From DATARH01 sp036278835 (GTDB lineage Bacteria > Pseudomonadota > Alphaproteobacteria > ATCC43930 > CGMCC-115725): a stretch of DNA of 11,623 nt. The notes under the pieces are model-generated. The model did no database searches, was not told where the DNA came from, and saw only the letters and a list, made by a program, of their open reading frames with translations. Below are positions 1 to 6,645 of the stretch, piece after piece. The stretch spans positions 1-11,623 of the forward strand of contig DASUKH010000245.1 in NCBI GenBank assembly GCA_036278835.1, written 5' to 3'. Within the stretch, counting starts at the first letter, position 1. Each line of letters opens with the position of its first letter. The position numbers and the translations under genes are program-made.

Positions 1-127
1 GACCAAACGTCGTCGAGGATGAAGGACACGTTGGATCACAGACTACCGGCCCCTAACCCATACCCCAGCGAGTTCGCGCTCTGACAAAAATGGCTTCTAA
101 TTCAATGCGATATCATCTGATAGAAGA

Positions 128-295
128 TTGCTGCACAACCATCCCTCGGGCGACCCGACCCCGTCGAAGGCCGACATCCAGGTCACCCAAGACATCGTCG
201 GCGCCGCCAAGCCGCTCGGGGTCGTCGTGCACGACCATTTGATCATCGGCCGCGGCCGCCACACCAGCCTGCGCGACCTCGGCCTCCTCGGGTAG
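128..295 (+). pseudogene. radC: 5'-truncated RadC/JAB-domain remnant
   Basis: The frame ending in TAG at 293-295 encodes the last ~55 residues of a RadC-family JAB/MPN domain. It contains HNHPSGDPTPSKAD, the HxH-x7-S-x2-D metal-binding signature, then VVVHDHLIIGRG and a typical RadC C-terminus ending DLGLLG. Resemblance starts abruptly at about 128-131. The same frame stays open back to a stop at 98-100, but those codons (FNAISSDRR) do not look like RadC and there is no ATG start. RadC proteins are normally over 200 residues, so the N-terminal helix-hairpin-helix part and the first half of the JAB domain, including its upstream glutamate, are missing. I read this as a decayed remnant. The remaining gene could lie elsewhere after a rearrangement, and the left window edge hides the wider context. 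RadC's biochemical role is unsettled despite its historical DNA-repair name. Confidence 0.7.
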
Positions 296-330
296 CGGAA
301 CCGGGGCGGAAGCGGACCCGTTTCGCGAGC

Positions 331-338
331 AGGAAAGG
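331..338 (+). promoter_or_regulatory. Ribosome binding site of ligD
   Basis: AGGAAAGG lies 5 bases before the ATG at 344 and supports that start. No convincing promoter hexamers were recognised in the 48 bases between the radC remnant stop and this start. Confidence 0.5.
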
Positions 339-343
339 CCGCC

Positions 344-3049
344 ATGGCGCTCGAGGAATACCAACGCAAGCGCGACTTCGGGAAGACGCCCGAGCCGGCC
401 GCACGCGTGCCGCGCGAGAAGGCGGCGGCGGCGCTGTCGTTTGTCGTCCAGAAGCACGCGGCGAGGCGGCTGCATTACGATTTCCGCCTCGAACTCAGCG
501 GGGTGCTGCTGAGTTGGGCGGTGCCGAAAGGGCCAAGCCTCGATCCCGGCGAGAAGCACCTCGCCGTCCATGTCGAGGACCACCCGCTCGATTATGGCGG
601 GTTCGAGGGGGTCATCCCGAAGGGCCAGTACGGCGGCGGCACGGTGCTCTTGTGGGACCGCGGCACCTGGACCCCGGAGGGTCCCGACCCGGAAGCCGCC
701 TATCGCAACGGTTCTCTCAAATTCCGCCTCGACGGCGAGAAGCTGCATGGGAATTGGGCGCTCGTTCGCATGGGCGGCAGGGCGGCCGGCGAGCGCAACG
801 AGAACTGGCTCCTGATCAAGGAGCGGGACGCGGAGGCAATGCCGGGCAGCGACGCGGCGCTCGTCAAGGACAACCCGCTCAGTGTCGCGACCGGCCGTTC
901 GATGGAGGCGATCGCCGCCGACCGCGACCGGGTATGGGACTCGACGCAGGGCGAGATCGCCGGCGATTCGCCCCCGGCGCCAGTCGCTCCGAAGCGGCCG
1001 AGCGGCGCCCGCAAGCGAGCGATGCCGGAAACCTTGGCCCCGCAACTCGCCACCCTCGCCGACAAGCCGCCCGAGGGCGACGATTGGCTGCACGAGATCA
1101 AGTATGACGGTTACCGCCTGCTCGCCCGCATCGCCGCAGGCGAGGTGCGGCTCATCACCCGCGGCGGCCTCGACTGGACCGCGAAATTCCCGGCCTTGGC
1201 GCGCGATTTGGCCGCATTGCCGGTCGCCGAAGCGATGATCGACGGCGAGATCGTCTCGCTGGCGCCCGACGGCACCACCAGCTTTGGCGATCTGCAGGAC
1301 GCAATCGCCCGGGGCGACACTGGCGGCCTCGTGTTTTTCGCCTTCGACCTGTTTTATCTCGACGGCTACGACCTGACCGGCGCGGCATTGGAGGACCGCA
1401 AGGCGGCGCTCGCCGCGCTGGTGACGCCATCAGCGGGCGGTGGCGTGCGCTACAGCGACCACCAGGCGGGGCGCGGCCCCGATTTCTTCGCGCAGGCCTG
1501 CACCTACGAACTGGAAGGCATCGTCTCGAAACGTCGCGACCGACCCTACCGGCCGGGGCGCAGCGCCGACTGGATCAAGGTCAAGTGCCACAACCAGGAC
1601 GAATTCGTCGTCATCGGCTTTACCGAGCCGTCAGGCCAGCGGCACGGCTTCGGCGCGCTGATCCTCGGCTGCTACGACCGCGACGGAAGGCTGCGCTACG
1701 CCGGCCGCGTCGGCACCGGGTTCAGCGACGCGCAACTGGCCGACATGCGACCGCAGCTCGATGCGATCGAGCGCAGCGACCCGCCCGCCGCGCTGCCGAA
1801 GGGAGTGGCGAAGAAGGGCGTGCACTGGGCCGAGCCGCGCCTTGTCGCCGAGGTGCGCTATTCGGGCTGGACCCACGACCGGATGCTGCGCCACCCCGCT
1901 TTTCTCGGGCTGCGCCTCGACAAGGCGGCCGAGGAGGTGGTGTGCGAGGAGGCGGCGGCCCAGGACGCTCGTGTTGCCGAAGACCCTCACCCTCCCGCCG
2001 CTAACGCGGCGGGCCCCTCCCTCTCCCGCAATGCGGGAGAGGGGAATAAGGGGCGCACAAAAGCCCTCTCCCGCAGTGCGGGAGAGGGGGGACCGCTCGC
2101 GCAGCGAGCGGTGGGTGAGGGCACGAGCAAGACCGACCTCACGCCGGCGCGTGACGGCAGCGTCACCTTTGCCGGGGTGCGGCTGACCAACCCCGGCCGG
2201 GTGCTCTACCCCGAGCAGGGCATCACCAAGCTGGCCCTGGCGCAGTATTACGCGGCGATCGCCGACTGGGCGTTGCCGCATGTCGCCGGGCGGCCCTTAA
2301 GCCTGGTGCGCTGCCCCGAGGGGCACGACAAGCAATGCTTTTATCAGAAGCATCTGAGCAGCGGGGTTCCCGAGAGCCTGCGGCGGGTGCCGATCACCGA
2401 GAAATCGGTGACCCGCACCTATCTCGTGATCGACGATCTCGCGGGCCTTATCGCTACCGTGCAGATGGGGGTATTGGAAATTCATCCCTGGGGATCGGTG
2501 TTCGAGAAACTCGAAACACCCGACCGCATCACCTTTGATTTCGATCCCGATGTCGGGCTGCCATGGGAGCGGGTGACCGAGGCGGCGATCGAGATGCGCG
2601 AGGCCTTGCTCGGTATCGGACTCAAGAGCTTTGCCAAGACCACCGGCGGCAAGGGGCTGCACGTCGTTGTGCCGGTGGCGCCAAAGCTCGATTGGGATGC
2701 GGTCAAGGAATTTGCGAAATGGGTCGCCGAACGGTTCGTCGCCTCCTATCCGGACCGCTTCACCTCGAACATGGCGAAGCGCGCGCGCAGCGGCCGCATC
2801 TTTATCGATTATCTGCGCAACGGCCGCGGCGCCACCGCGATCGGCGCCTATTCGCCGCGTGCCCGGCCGGGCGCGCCGGTGGCGACGCCGCTCTCCTGGG
2901 AGGAAGTCGAGCACGGGGTCCGGCCCGACGCCTTCACATTGACGAGCGTCCCCGAGCGCCTCGCCGGCCTCAACGCAGATCCCTGGGCCGAGATGCCGAA
3001 ATTGCGCCAGTCGATCAGCGCCGCCGTCCGGCGCGAGGTCGGTATCTGA
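344..3049 (+). CDS. ligD: Multidomain DNA ligase D (PE-LIG-POL) of bacterial NHEJ
   Basis: ATP-dependent ligase and primase-type polymerase that, with Ku, repairs double-strand breaks by end joining. At 901 residues it has the Pseudomonas-type domain order. The N-terminal 3'-phosphoesterase covers ~1-165 (FVVQKHAARRLHYDFRLEL at 33-51, HVEDHPLDYGG at 76-86). The ligase covers ~228-540: adenylation motif KYDGYR with nucleophile K253, FAFDLFYLDG 332-341, ELEGIVSKR 389-397, DWIKVKC 409-415, then the OB-fold. The LigD polymerase covers ~604-901: catalytic DFDPD 732-736, TTGGKGLHVVVP 766-777, YLRNGRGATAIGAYSPRARPG 823 onward. Catalytic residues look intact. Residues ~547-593 of the ligase-polymerase linker are encoded by an in-frame palindromic repeat, listed separately. 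No ku gene lies in the window. The ATG at 344 has a good Shine-Dalgarno and matches the usual LigD N-terminus (YxxKRDFxKTPEP). Confidence 0.96.
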   Translation: MALEEYQRKRDFGKTPEPAARVPREKAAAALSFVVQKHAARRLHYDFRLELSGVLLSWAVPKGPSLDPGEKHLAVHVEDHPLDYGGFEGVIPKGQYGGGTVLLWDRGTWTPEGPDPEAAYRNGSLKFRLDGEKLHGNWALVRMGGRAAGERNENWLLIKERDAEAMPGSDAALVKDNPLSVATGRSMEAIAADRDRVWDSTQGEIAGDSPPAPVAPKRPSGARKRAMPETLAPQLATLADKPPEGDDWLHEIKYDGYRLLARIAAGEVRLITRGGLDWTAKFPALARDLAALPVAEAMIDGEIVSLAPDGTTSFGDLQDAIARGDTGGLVFFAFDLFYLDGYDLTGAALEDRKAALAALVTPSAGGGVRYSDHQAGRGPDFFAQACTYELEGIVSKRRDRPYRPGRSADWIKVKCHNQDEFVVIGFTEPSGQRHGFGALILGCYDRDGRLRYAGRVGTGFSDAQLADMRPQLDAIERSDPPAALPKGVAKKGVHWAEPRLVAEVRYSGWTHDRMLRHPAFLGLRLDKAAEEVVCEEAAAQDARVAEDPHPPAANAAGPSLSRNAGEGNKGRTKALSRSAGEGGPLAQRAVGEGTSKTDLTPARDGSVTFAGVRLTNPGRVLYPEQGITKLALAQYYAAIADWALPHVAGRPLSLVRCPEGHDKQCFYQKHLSSGVPESLRRVPITEKSVTRTYLVIDDLAGLIATVQMGVLEIHPWGSVFEKLETPDRITFDFDPDVGLPWERVTEAAIEMREALLGIGLKSFAKTTGGKGLHVVVPVAPKLDWDAVKEFAKWVAERFVASYPDRFTSNMAKRARSGRIFIDYLRNGRGATAIGAYSPRARPGAPVATPLSWEEVEHGVRPDAFTLTSVPERLAGLNADPWAEMPKLRQSISAAVRREVGI
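1984..2121. repeat. 138-bp four-hairpin palindromic element inside ligD
   Basis: The element is bounded by inverted ends CCCTCACCC (1984-1992) and GGGTGAGGG (2113-2121). Inside are four perfect hairpins: CCCGCCGC/GCGGCGGG (1994-2013, loop TAAC), CCCTCTCCCGC/GCGGGAGAGGG (2019-2043, loop AAT), the same 11-bp arms again (2064-2088, loop AGT), and ACCGCTCGC/GCGAGCGGT (2092-2112, loop GCA). The length is exactly 46 codons and keeps the ligD frame, giving residues ~547-593 rich in Gly, Ala, Ser, Arg and Glu with a repeated LSRxAGEG peptide. The right half recurs at 7628-7697. No target-site duplication was found by eye. It resembles a REP/MITE-like dispersed element and contains no coding capacity for its own transposition. 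Confidence 0.85.
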
Positions 3050-3064
3050 GCCGGCGCCGGCTCA
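3047..3064. repeat. 18-bp perfect palindrome over the ligD stop codon
   Basis: TGAGCCGGCGCCGGCTCA reads the same on both strands and begins with the ligD stop codon itself. As RNA it could fold into a very GC-rich stem with a small loop. No T-run follows, so it is not a classic intrinsic terminator. It may still help end transcription or protect the mRNA 3' end. Confidence 0.6.
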
Positions 3065-3072
3065 ACAGTGGA

Positions 3073-3089
3073 CAGCCGGTCTCCGGCTG
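3073..3089. repeat. Small hairpin downstream of ligD
   Basis: CAGCCGG-TCT-CCGGCTG is a perfect 7-bp stem with a 3-base loop, nine bases after the palindrome at the ligD stop. It is followed by a short direct repeat of ATGCCGGCGG (3092-3101 and 3103-3112). No T-tract follows. It could belong to a termination or mRNA-end structure, or be chance in GC-rich sequence. Confidence 0.35.
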
Positions 3090-3151
3090 GCATGCCGGCG
3101 GGATGCCGGCGGTCCGGAATTGCTTGGCGGCAATGACGGCCGGCCGCTGAG

Positions 3152-3178
3152 CGGCTATATGTCGTGAGACATAAGCCG
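3152..3178 (+). promoter_or_regulatory. Hairpin/inverted repeat in the leader of the MR/MLE-family gene
   Basis: CGGCT and TATGTC (with one bulged A at 3157) pair with GACATA and AGCCG around a GTGA loop, giving an 11-bp stem that ends 15 bases before the ATG at 3194. The core ATGTCGTGAGACAT has the size and symmetry of a repressor operator, for example for a GntR-type regulator, but no regulator gene is adjacent. It could equally act as an RNA leader hairpin. The position just before the ribosome binding site is the main reason for listing it. Confidence 0.4.
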
Positions 3179-3193
3179 TTGCCGGAGCCTCCG

Positions 3194-4360
3194 ATGAAGA
3201 TTGCCGCGATCCGCACCACTCCCGTCGCCTGCACTGTCGATCCGCCCTATGCCAGCGCCGCCGGGGTGCAGTCGCGGCGCGGCGCGCTCCTGGTCGAGAT
3301 CGAGACCGACAGCGGCATCGTGGGGATCGGCGAGGCGGGGCTTGGCGGCGGCGCCACCGCCGCAGTGATCGACAAGGTGCTGATGCCCCTCTTGATCGGC
3401 GAAGACCCGCTGCTGATCGAGGCGCTGTGGCAGAAGATGTTCGCGCGCACCCGGCAGTTCGGCCGCCGCGGCGTCGTCCTGCACGCGATCAGCGGCCTCG
3501 ACATCGCATTGTGGGATATTGCCGGCAAGGCGGCACAGATGCCGCTCTATCGGCTGCTCGGCGGCGCCCGCGACCGGGTCGAGGCCTATGCCAGCGGCGG
3601 CTTCTACCAGGAAGGGAAAAGCGCCGCCGGTCTCGCCAGGGAGGCCGCCGACTACCGCGCCCGCGGCTTCAAGGGCATGAAGATGAAGGTCGGGCGCAAC
3701 CCCTCGACCCAGACTCATCTGCGCGAGCTGCTCGGGCAAAAAGCGTTCTGCGAGGTCGATCCCACCGAGGACATCAGGCGGGTCGCGGCGGTCCGCGAGG
3801 CGCTGGGGCCGGATCTGAAGCTAATGGTCGATGCCAATTGCGCCTGGAGCCCGGCGATGGCGATCGAAGTCGGCCGGGCGATGGAGCCGTATAACCTCTA
3901 CTGGATCGAGGAGCCGGTGGCGACCGACGACATCGAGGGCAGCGTCGAGGTCGCCCGCGCGCTCGCGACGCCGATCGCCGGCTATGAGACGGAAAACGGG
4001 CTTTACGGCTTCCGCGAGCTGATCGGGCGCGGCGCCGTCGATATCGTGCAGCTCGACCTCGCGTGGTCGGGCGGCTTTTCGGAATGCCGCCGCATCGCCG
4101 CCTATGCCGGCGCGCATCACCGCATGGTGGCACCGCACGCCTTCGCCGGAGCGGTGTTGCTGATGGCTTCGCTGCATTTCGCCGCGGCGATCCCGAACGG
4201 CATGTCGCTCGAATGGGACCAGAACCCCAACGCGATCCGTGACGAACTCCTGACCGAGGGGCTGCGGCTCGAGCCGGACGGCACCGTCAAGCCGCCGGAG
4301 CGGCCGGGCCTCGGCATCGAACTCGACCGCGCCGCGGTCGAGCGCTACCGCATCGGTTGA
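3194..4360 (+). CDS. Mandelate racemase/muconate lactonizing enzyme family protein
   Basis: Enolase-superfamily enzyme of 388 residues that would abstract a proton next to a carboxylate in a Mg-dependent reaction; the substrate is unknown. An N-terminal capping domain (~1-125) precedes the TIM barrel. Expected catalytic groups are all visible: KxK (K163, K165 in GMKMKVG), metal ligands D213 (VDAN), E239 (WIEEP) and E265 (GYETEN), the Asp-His dyad D288 (QLDLAW) and H315 (APHAF), and a late Glu, E340 (LEWD). This set is that of the mandelate racemase subgroup, many of which are sugar-acid dehydratases. About 25 residues separating KxKVG from the next helix look like an insertion. The ATG at 3194 follows GGAG at suitable distance and gives the family-like start MKIAAIRTTP; a GTG at 3164 would add ten unlikely residues that overlap the leader hairpin. 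Confidence 0.9.
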   Translation: MKIAAIRTTPVACTVDPPYASAAGVQSRRGALLVEIETDSGIVGIGEAGLGGGATAAVIDKVLMPLLIGEDPLLIEALWQKMFARTRQFGRRGVVLHAISGLDIALWDIAGKAAQMPLYRLLGGARDRVEAYASGGFYQEGKSAAGLAREAADYRARGFKGMKMKVGRNPSTQTHLRELLGQKAFCEVDPTEDIRRVAAVREALGPDLKLMVDANCAWSPAMAIEVGRAMEPYNLYWIEEPVATDDIEGSVEVARALATPIAGYETENGLYGFRELIGRGAVDIVQLDLAWSGGFSECRRIAAYAGAHHRMVAPHAFAGAVLLMASLHFAAAIPNGMSLEWDQNPNAIRDELLTEGLRLEPDGTVKPPERPGLGIELDRAAVERYRIG

Positions 4361-4408
4361 TCGGAGCTGGTTGGAAGCAGACCCACTTCGTTGGATCACC
4401 CTATCAAC

Positions 4409-4470
4409 CGTCATGGCCGGGCTAGTCCCGGCCATCCACGTGGATGCCCGGCACGAGGCCGGGCATGACG
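4409..4470. repeat. 62-bp palindromic dispersed repeat
   Basis: Outer ends CGTCATG (4409-4415) and CATGACG (4464-4470) are inverted. Inside are ATGGCCGGG/CCCGGCCAT (loop CTAGT), the perfect palindrome ATCCACGTGGAT (4434-4445), and ATGCCCGGC/GCCGGGCAT (loop ACGAG). The whole can fold into a long stem or three-way cruciform. Frames through it encode MPGLVPGIHV-like peptides, a spurious string I recall from many alphaproteobacterial annotations, which suggests a widespread intergenic repeat. It lies between the MR-family gene and the gamma-glutamyltransferase gene and could serve as a terminator or mRNA-processing structure. Confidence 0.75.
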
Positions 4471-4506
4471 AGAAGGCAGTCTGAGAAATTCAGCAGCGCC
4501 TTCTCG

Positions 4507-4515
4507 TAGGAGGAG
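4507..4515 (+). promoter_or_regulatory. Strong ribosome binding site of the GGT-like gene
   Basis: TAGGAGGAG, the best Shine-Dalgarno in the window, is 11 bases before the ATG at 4527 and fixes that start. It lies just after the palindromic repeat, so translation of this gene is equipped to start independently of the upstream gene. Confidence 0.6.
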
Positions 4516-4526
4516 AACTGGCCCCA

Positions 4527-6107
4527 ATGCGCGATTTCAATGTTCCCGGGCGGTCGGCGGCGATGGCGGCGAACGGCATGGCGGCGACCTCGCACCCGCT
4601 CGCCACGCTGTTGGCGCTCGACGTCCTGCGCGGCGGCGGCAACGCGGTCGATGCTGCGCTCGCCGCGGTGGCGATGCTGTCGGTGGTCGAGCCGGCGATG
4701 ACGGGGATCGGCGGCGACTGCTTCGTCCTCTATTCGAAGAAGGGGGCGCCGCCGCTGGCCTTGAACGGCTCCGGGCGGGCGCCGGCCAAGGCGCGGGTCG
4801 AGTGGTACACCGAGCGCGGCATTGACGGGATCGCGGTGCAGACGCCGCATGCGGTAACGATCCCCGGCGCGGTCGATGCCTGGTGCACCCTGCACCGCGA
4901 GCACGCCACAAGGCCGCTCGCCGACCTCCTCGAACCGGCCGCTCGCGTCGCCGAGGAGGGCTATATCGTCACCCCGCGGGTCGCGCTCGACTGGCGGCGC
5001 AACGCCGCGAAATTGCGCGACCCGGTGACCGCCCGGCTGTTGCTGCCCGATGGCAAGCCGCCGGAAGCTGGTGGGCGGATGCGCAACCCGCCGCTCGCCG
5101 CCACCCTGCGCCGGATCGGCGCCGAGGGGCGCGAGGCGTTCTATGACGGGCCGGTGATGCACGACGTTCTCAGCCGGCTCCAGGAGCTGGGCGGGCTGCA
5201 CGAGGCTGACGATTTCGCGGCGCAGCATTCCGATTGGGTCGAGCCGATCCACGCTCCCTATCGCGGTCACGATGTTTACGAATGTCCGCCGAACGGGCAG
5301 GGCCTCGCCGCGCTATTGATCCTGCGCATCCTCGAAGGCTACCGCCTTGCCGGCGATTCGTTCGGCGAAGCCGACCGCCTACATTTGCTGGCCGAGGCGA
5401 CCAAGGCGGCCTACGCGGTGCGCGATGCGCATATCTGCGACCCCGAGCATGTGCCGGTCGATGTCGCCCGGTTCCTGTCGGACGACTGGGCCGAGGCAGC
5501 GCGCGGCGGCATCCGGCTCGACCAGGTCCAGCCCGGCACCTTTTGGGGCAGCAGCGAATATCGGGACACGACCTATTTCTGCGTCGTCGATCGCGACGGC
5601 AGCGCGGTCTCGTTCATCAATTCGCTATTTTCCGCGTTCGGCAGCGGCATCGTAGCGCCCGAGAGCGGCATCCTGCTGCACAATCGCGGCACCGGGTTCC
5701 GCACGACCCCCGGCCACCCGAACGCGATCGCGCCCAGGAAGCGCCCGCTGCACACGATCATTCCCGGCATGCTGTGTCGGGACGGGCTTGCCGTGATGCC
5801 GTTTGGTGTCATGGGCGGGCAGTATCAGGCGGTCGGTCACGCGCATTTTCTACATCGGATGCTCGATCGCGGCATGGACCCGCAGCAGGCAGCCGAGGCG
5901 CCGCGCATCTTCGCCTTCCAGGGCACGTTGCAGATCGAGCAGGCGTTGCCGGACCCGCTGATCGCCGATCTGATGGGGCGCGGCCACCGCATCGAGCGGC
6001 TCGAGGTGCCGATCGGCGGCTCTCAGGCGATCTGGATCGACCACCACCGCGGCCTCCTGATCGGCGGCTCGGAGCCGCGCAAGGACGGCTTGGCGCTCGG
6101 CTATTGA
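4527..6107 (+). CDS. Gamma-glutamyltransferase family protein, cytoplasmic YwrD-like
   Basis: N-terminal-nucleophile hydrolase of 526 residues, in the family that cleaves gamma-glutamyl bonds of glutathione-like compounds. It is probably made as a proenzyme that cuts itself before T348 (YRD-TTYFCVVDRDG). This would give a ~347-residue large and ~179-residue small subunit, with T348 as nucleophile. Other family marks are GGNAVDAALA (37-46), GIGGDCFVLY (60-69), GSGRAP (81-86, Arg in the substrate-binding position) and VMGGQYQ (428-434, oxyanion GG pair). FGSGIVAPESGILLHNRG is typical of the YwrD-like branch. No signal peptide is visible, unlike classical periplasmic GGT, so it likely acts in the cytoplasm. 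The position of His393 of E. coli GGT (TTH) is Tyr350. UreE follows within about 20 bases and is probably cotranscribed. Gamma-glutamyl specificity is inferred from the family only. Confidence 0.92.
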   Translation: MRDFNVPGRSAAMAANGMAATSHPLATLLALDVLRGGGNAVDAALAAVAMLSVVEPAMTGIGGDCFVLYSKKGAPPLALNGSGRAPAKARVEWYTERGIDGIAVQTPHAVTIPGAVDAWCTLHREHATRPLADLLEPAARVAEEGYIVTPRVALDWRRNAAKLRDPVTARLLLPDGKPPEAGGRMRNPPLAATLRRIGAEGREAFYDGPVMHDVLSRLQELGGLHEADDFAAQHSDWVEPIHAPYRGHDVYECPPNGQGLAALLILRILEGYRLAGDSFGEADRLHLLAEATKAAYAVRDAHICDPEHVPVDVARFLSDDWAEAARGGIRLDQVQPGTFWGSSEYRDTTYFCVVDRDGSAVSFINSLFSAFGSGIVAPESGILLHNRGTGFRTTPGHPNAIAPRKRPLHTIIPGMLCRDGLAVMPFGVMGGQYQAVGHAHFLHRMLDRGMDPQQAAEAPRIFAFQGTLQIEQALPDPLIADLMGRGHRIERLEVPIGGSQAIWIDHHRGLLIGGSEPRKDGLALGY

Positions 6108-6126
6108 GGCGGCGGTGGCGTCGGGT

Positions 6127-6552
6127 ATGCGGCGGGCGATCGCAGTTCACAAAAGCGGCCATTGGCCCGATGAGGCGGCGGTGGATGCGGTGAGCTTGGC
6201 GTTCGCCGACCGCCACCGCCGCCGGATGCGGCTGGTCGCCGATTCAGGAACGCCGTTCCTGCTCGACCTCGCACGGGCGCAGCCGCTCGCCGAAGGCGAC
6301 GGTCTCGAACTCGACAACGGCCGCTATGTCCGGGTCGCCGCCGCCGCCGAGCCGGTCATCGAGGTCGAGGCCGAAAGCCTGGCAGCACTGCTGCGCATCG
6401 CCTGGCATCTCGGCAACCGGCATCTGCCGTTGCAGATCGCCGACGACCGGCTGCGCCTGCGCGCCGACCCTGTGATCGCCGAAAGGATATTCGAACTCGG
6501 CGGCCGCCTCACTTGGCGTGAGGCGCCGTTCGACCCGGAAACCGGCGGGTAG
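6127..6552 (+). CDS. ureE: Urease accessory protein UreE (nickel metallochaperone)
   Basis: UreE binds Ni and delivers it, with UreDFG, to the urease active site in the cytoplasm. This 141-residue protein shows the N-terminal substrate-like domain (DRHRRRMRL then FLLDLARAQPLAEGDGLEL) and the C-terminal metal-binding domain with HLGNRHLPLQI, whose second His (H99) matches the conserved metal ligand H96 of Klebsiella UreE. The further His residues used in Klebsiella (H110, H112) and a His-rich tail are absent. The ATG at 6127 gives the usual family start MRRAIAV. A GTG at 6115, with GAGG at 6106-6109 overlapping the upstream stop region, would add four residues and may be the start actually used. 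It is almost contiguous with the GGT-like gene. No other urease gene is in the window. Confidence 0.88.
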   Translation: MRRAIAVHKSGHWPDEAAVDAVSLAFADRHRRRMRLVADSGTPFLLDLARAQPLAEGDGLELDNGRYVRVAAAAEPVIEVEAESLAALLRIAWHLGNRHLPLQIADDRLRLRADPVIAERIFELGGRLTWREAPFDPETGG

Positions 6553-6645
6553 GCGATTCCATCCGTAGGCCGCTGGTCCGGGGAAATGGCGCTGGCGGCC
6601 GAGAATGCTGAAGCCGCGAGGCGGGTGAGGATATAGTCGCGGCGC

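Noticed and set aside
29..39. CGTTGGATCAC shared with 4389-4399, considered as a possible attachment-site or repeat pair
   Set aside because: An 11-base match is expected many times by chance in a window this long, and the flanks do not match.
113..1093. Long minus-strand open frame (326 codons) opposite the start of ligD
   Set aside because: It is antisense to the phosphoesterase and ligase motifs of ligD and encodes an Arg/Ala-rich, domain-less product typical of shadow frames in GC-rich genes.
1984..2121. The four hairpins considered as a CRISPR array
   Set aside because: The arms are palindromic, spacing is irregular, only one arm pair is repeated, and the region is coding; there are no uniform spacers or cas genes.
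4422..5270. Minus-strand frame of 282 codons ending in a VMPGLVPGIHV-like peptide
   Set aside because: It is antisense to the GGT-like gene and its last part is read through the palindromic repeat, a familiar source of false proteins.
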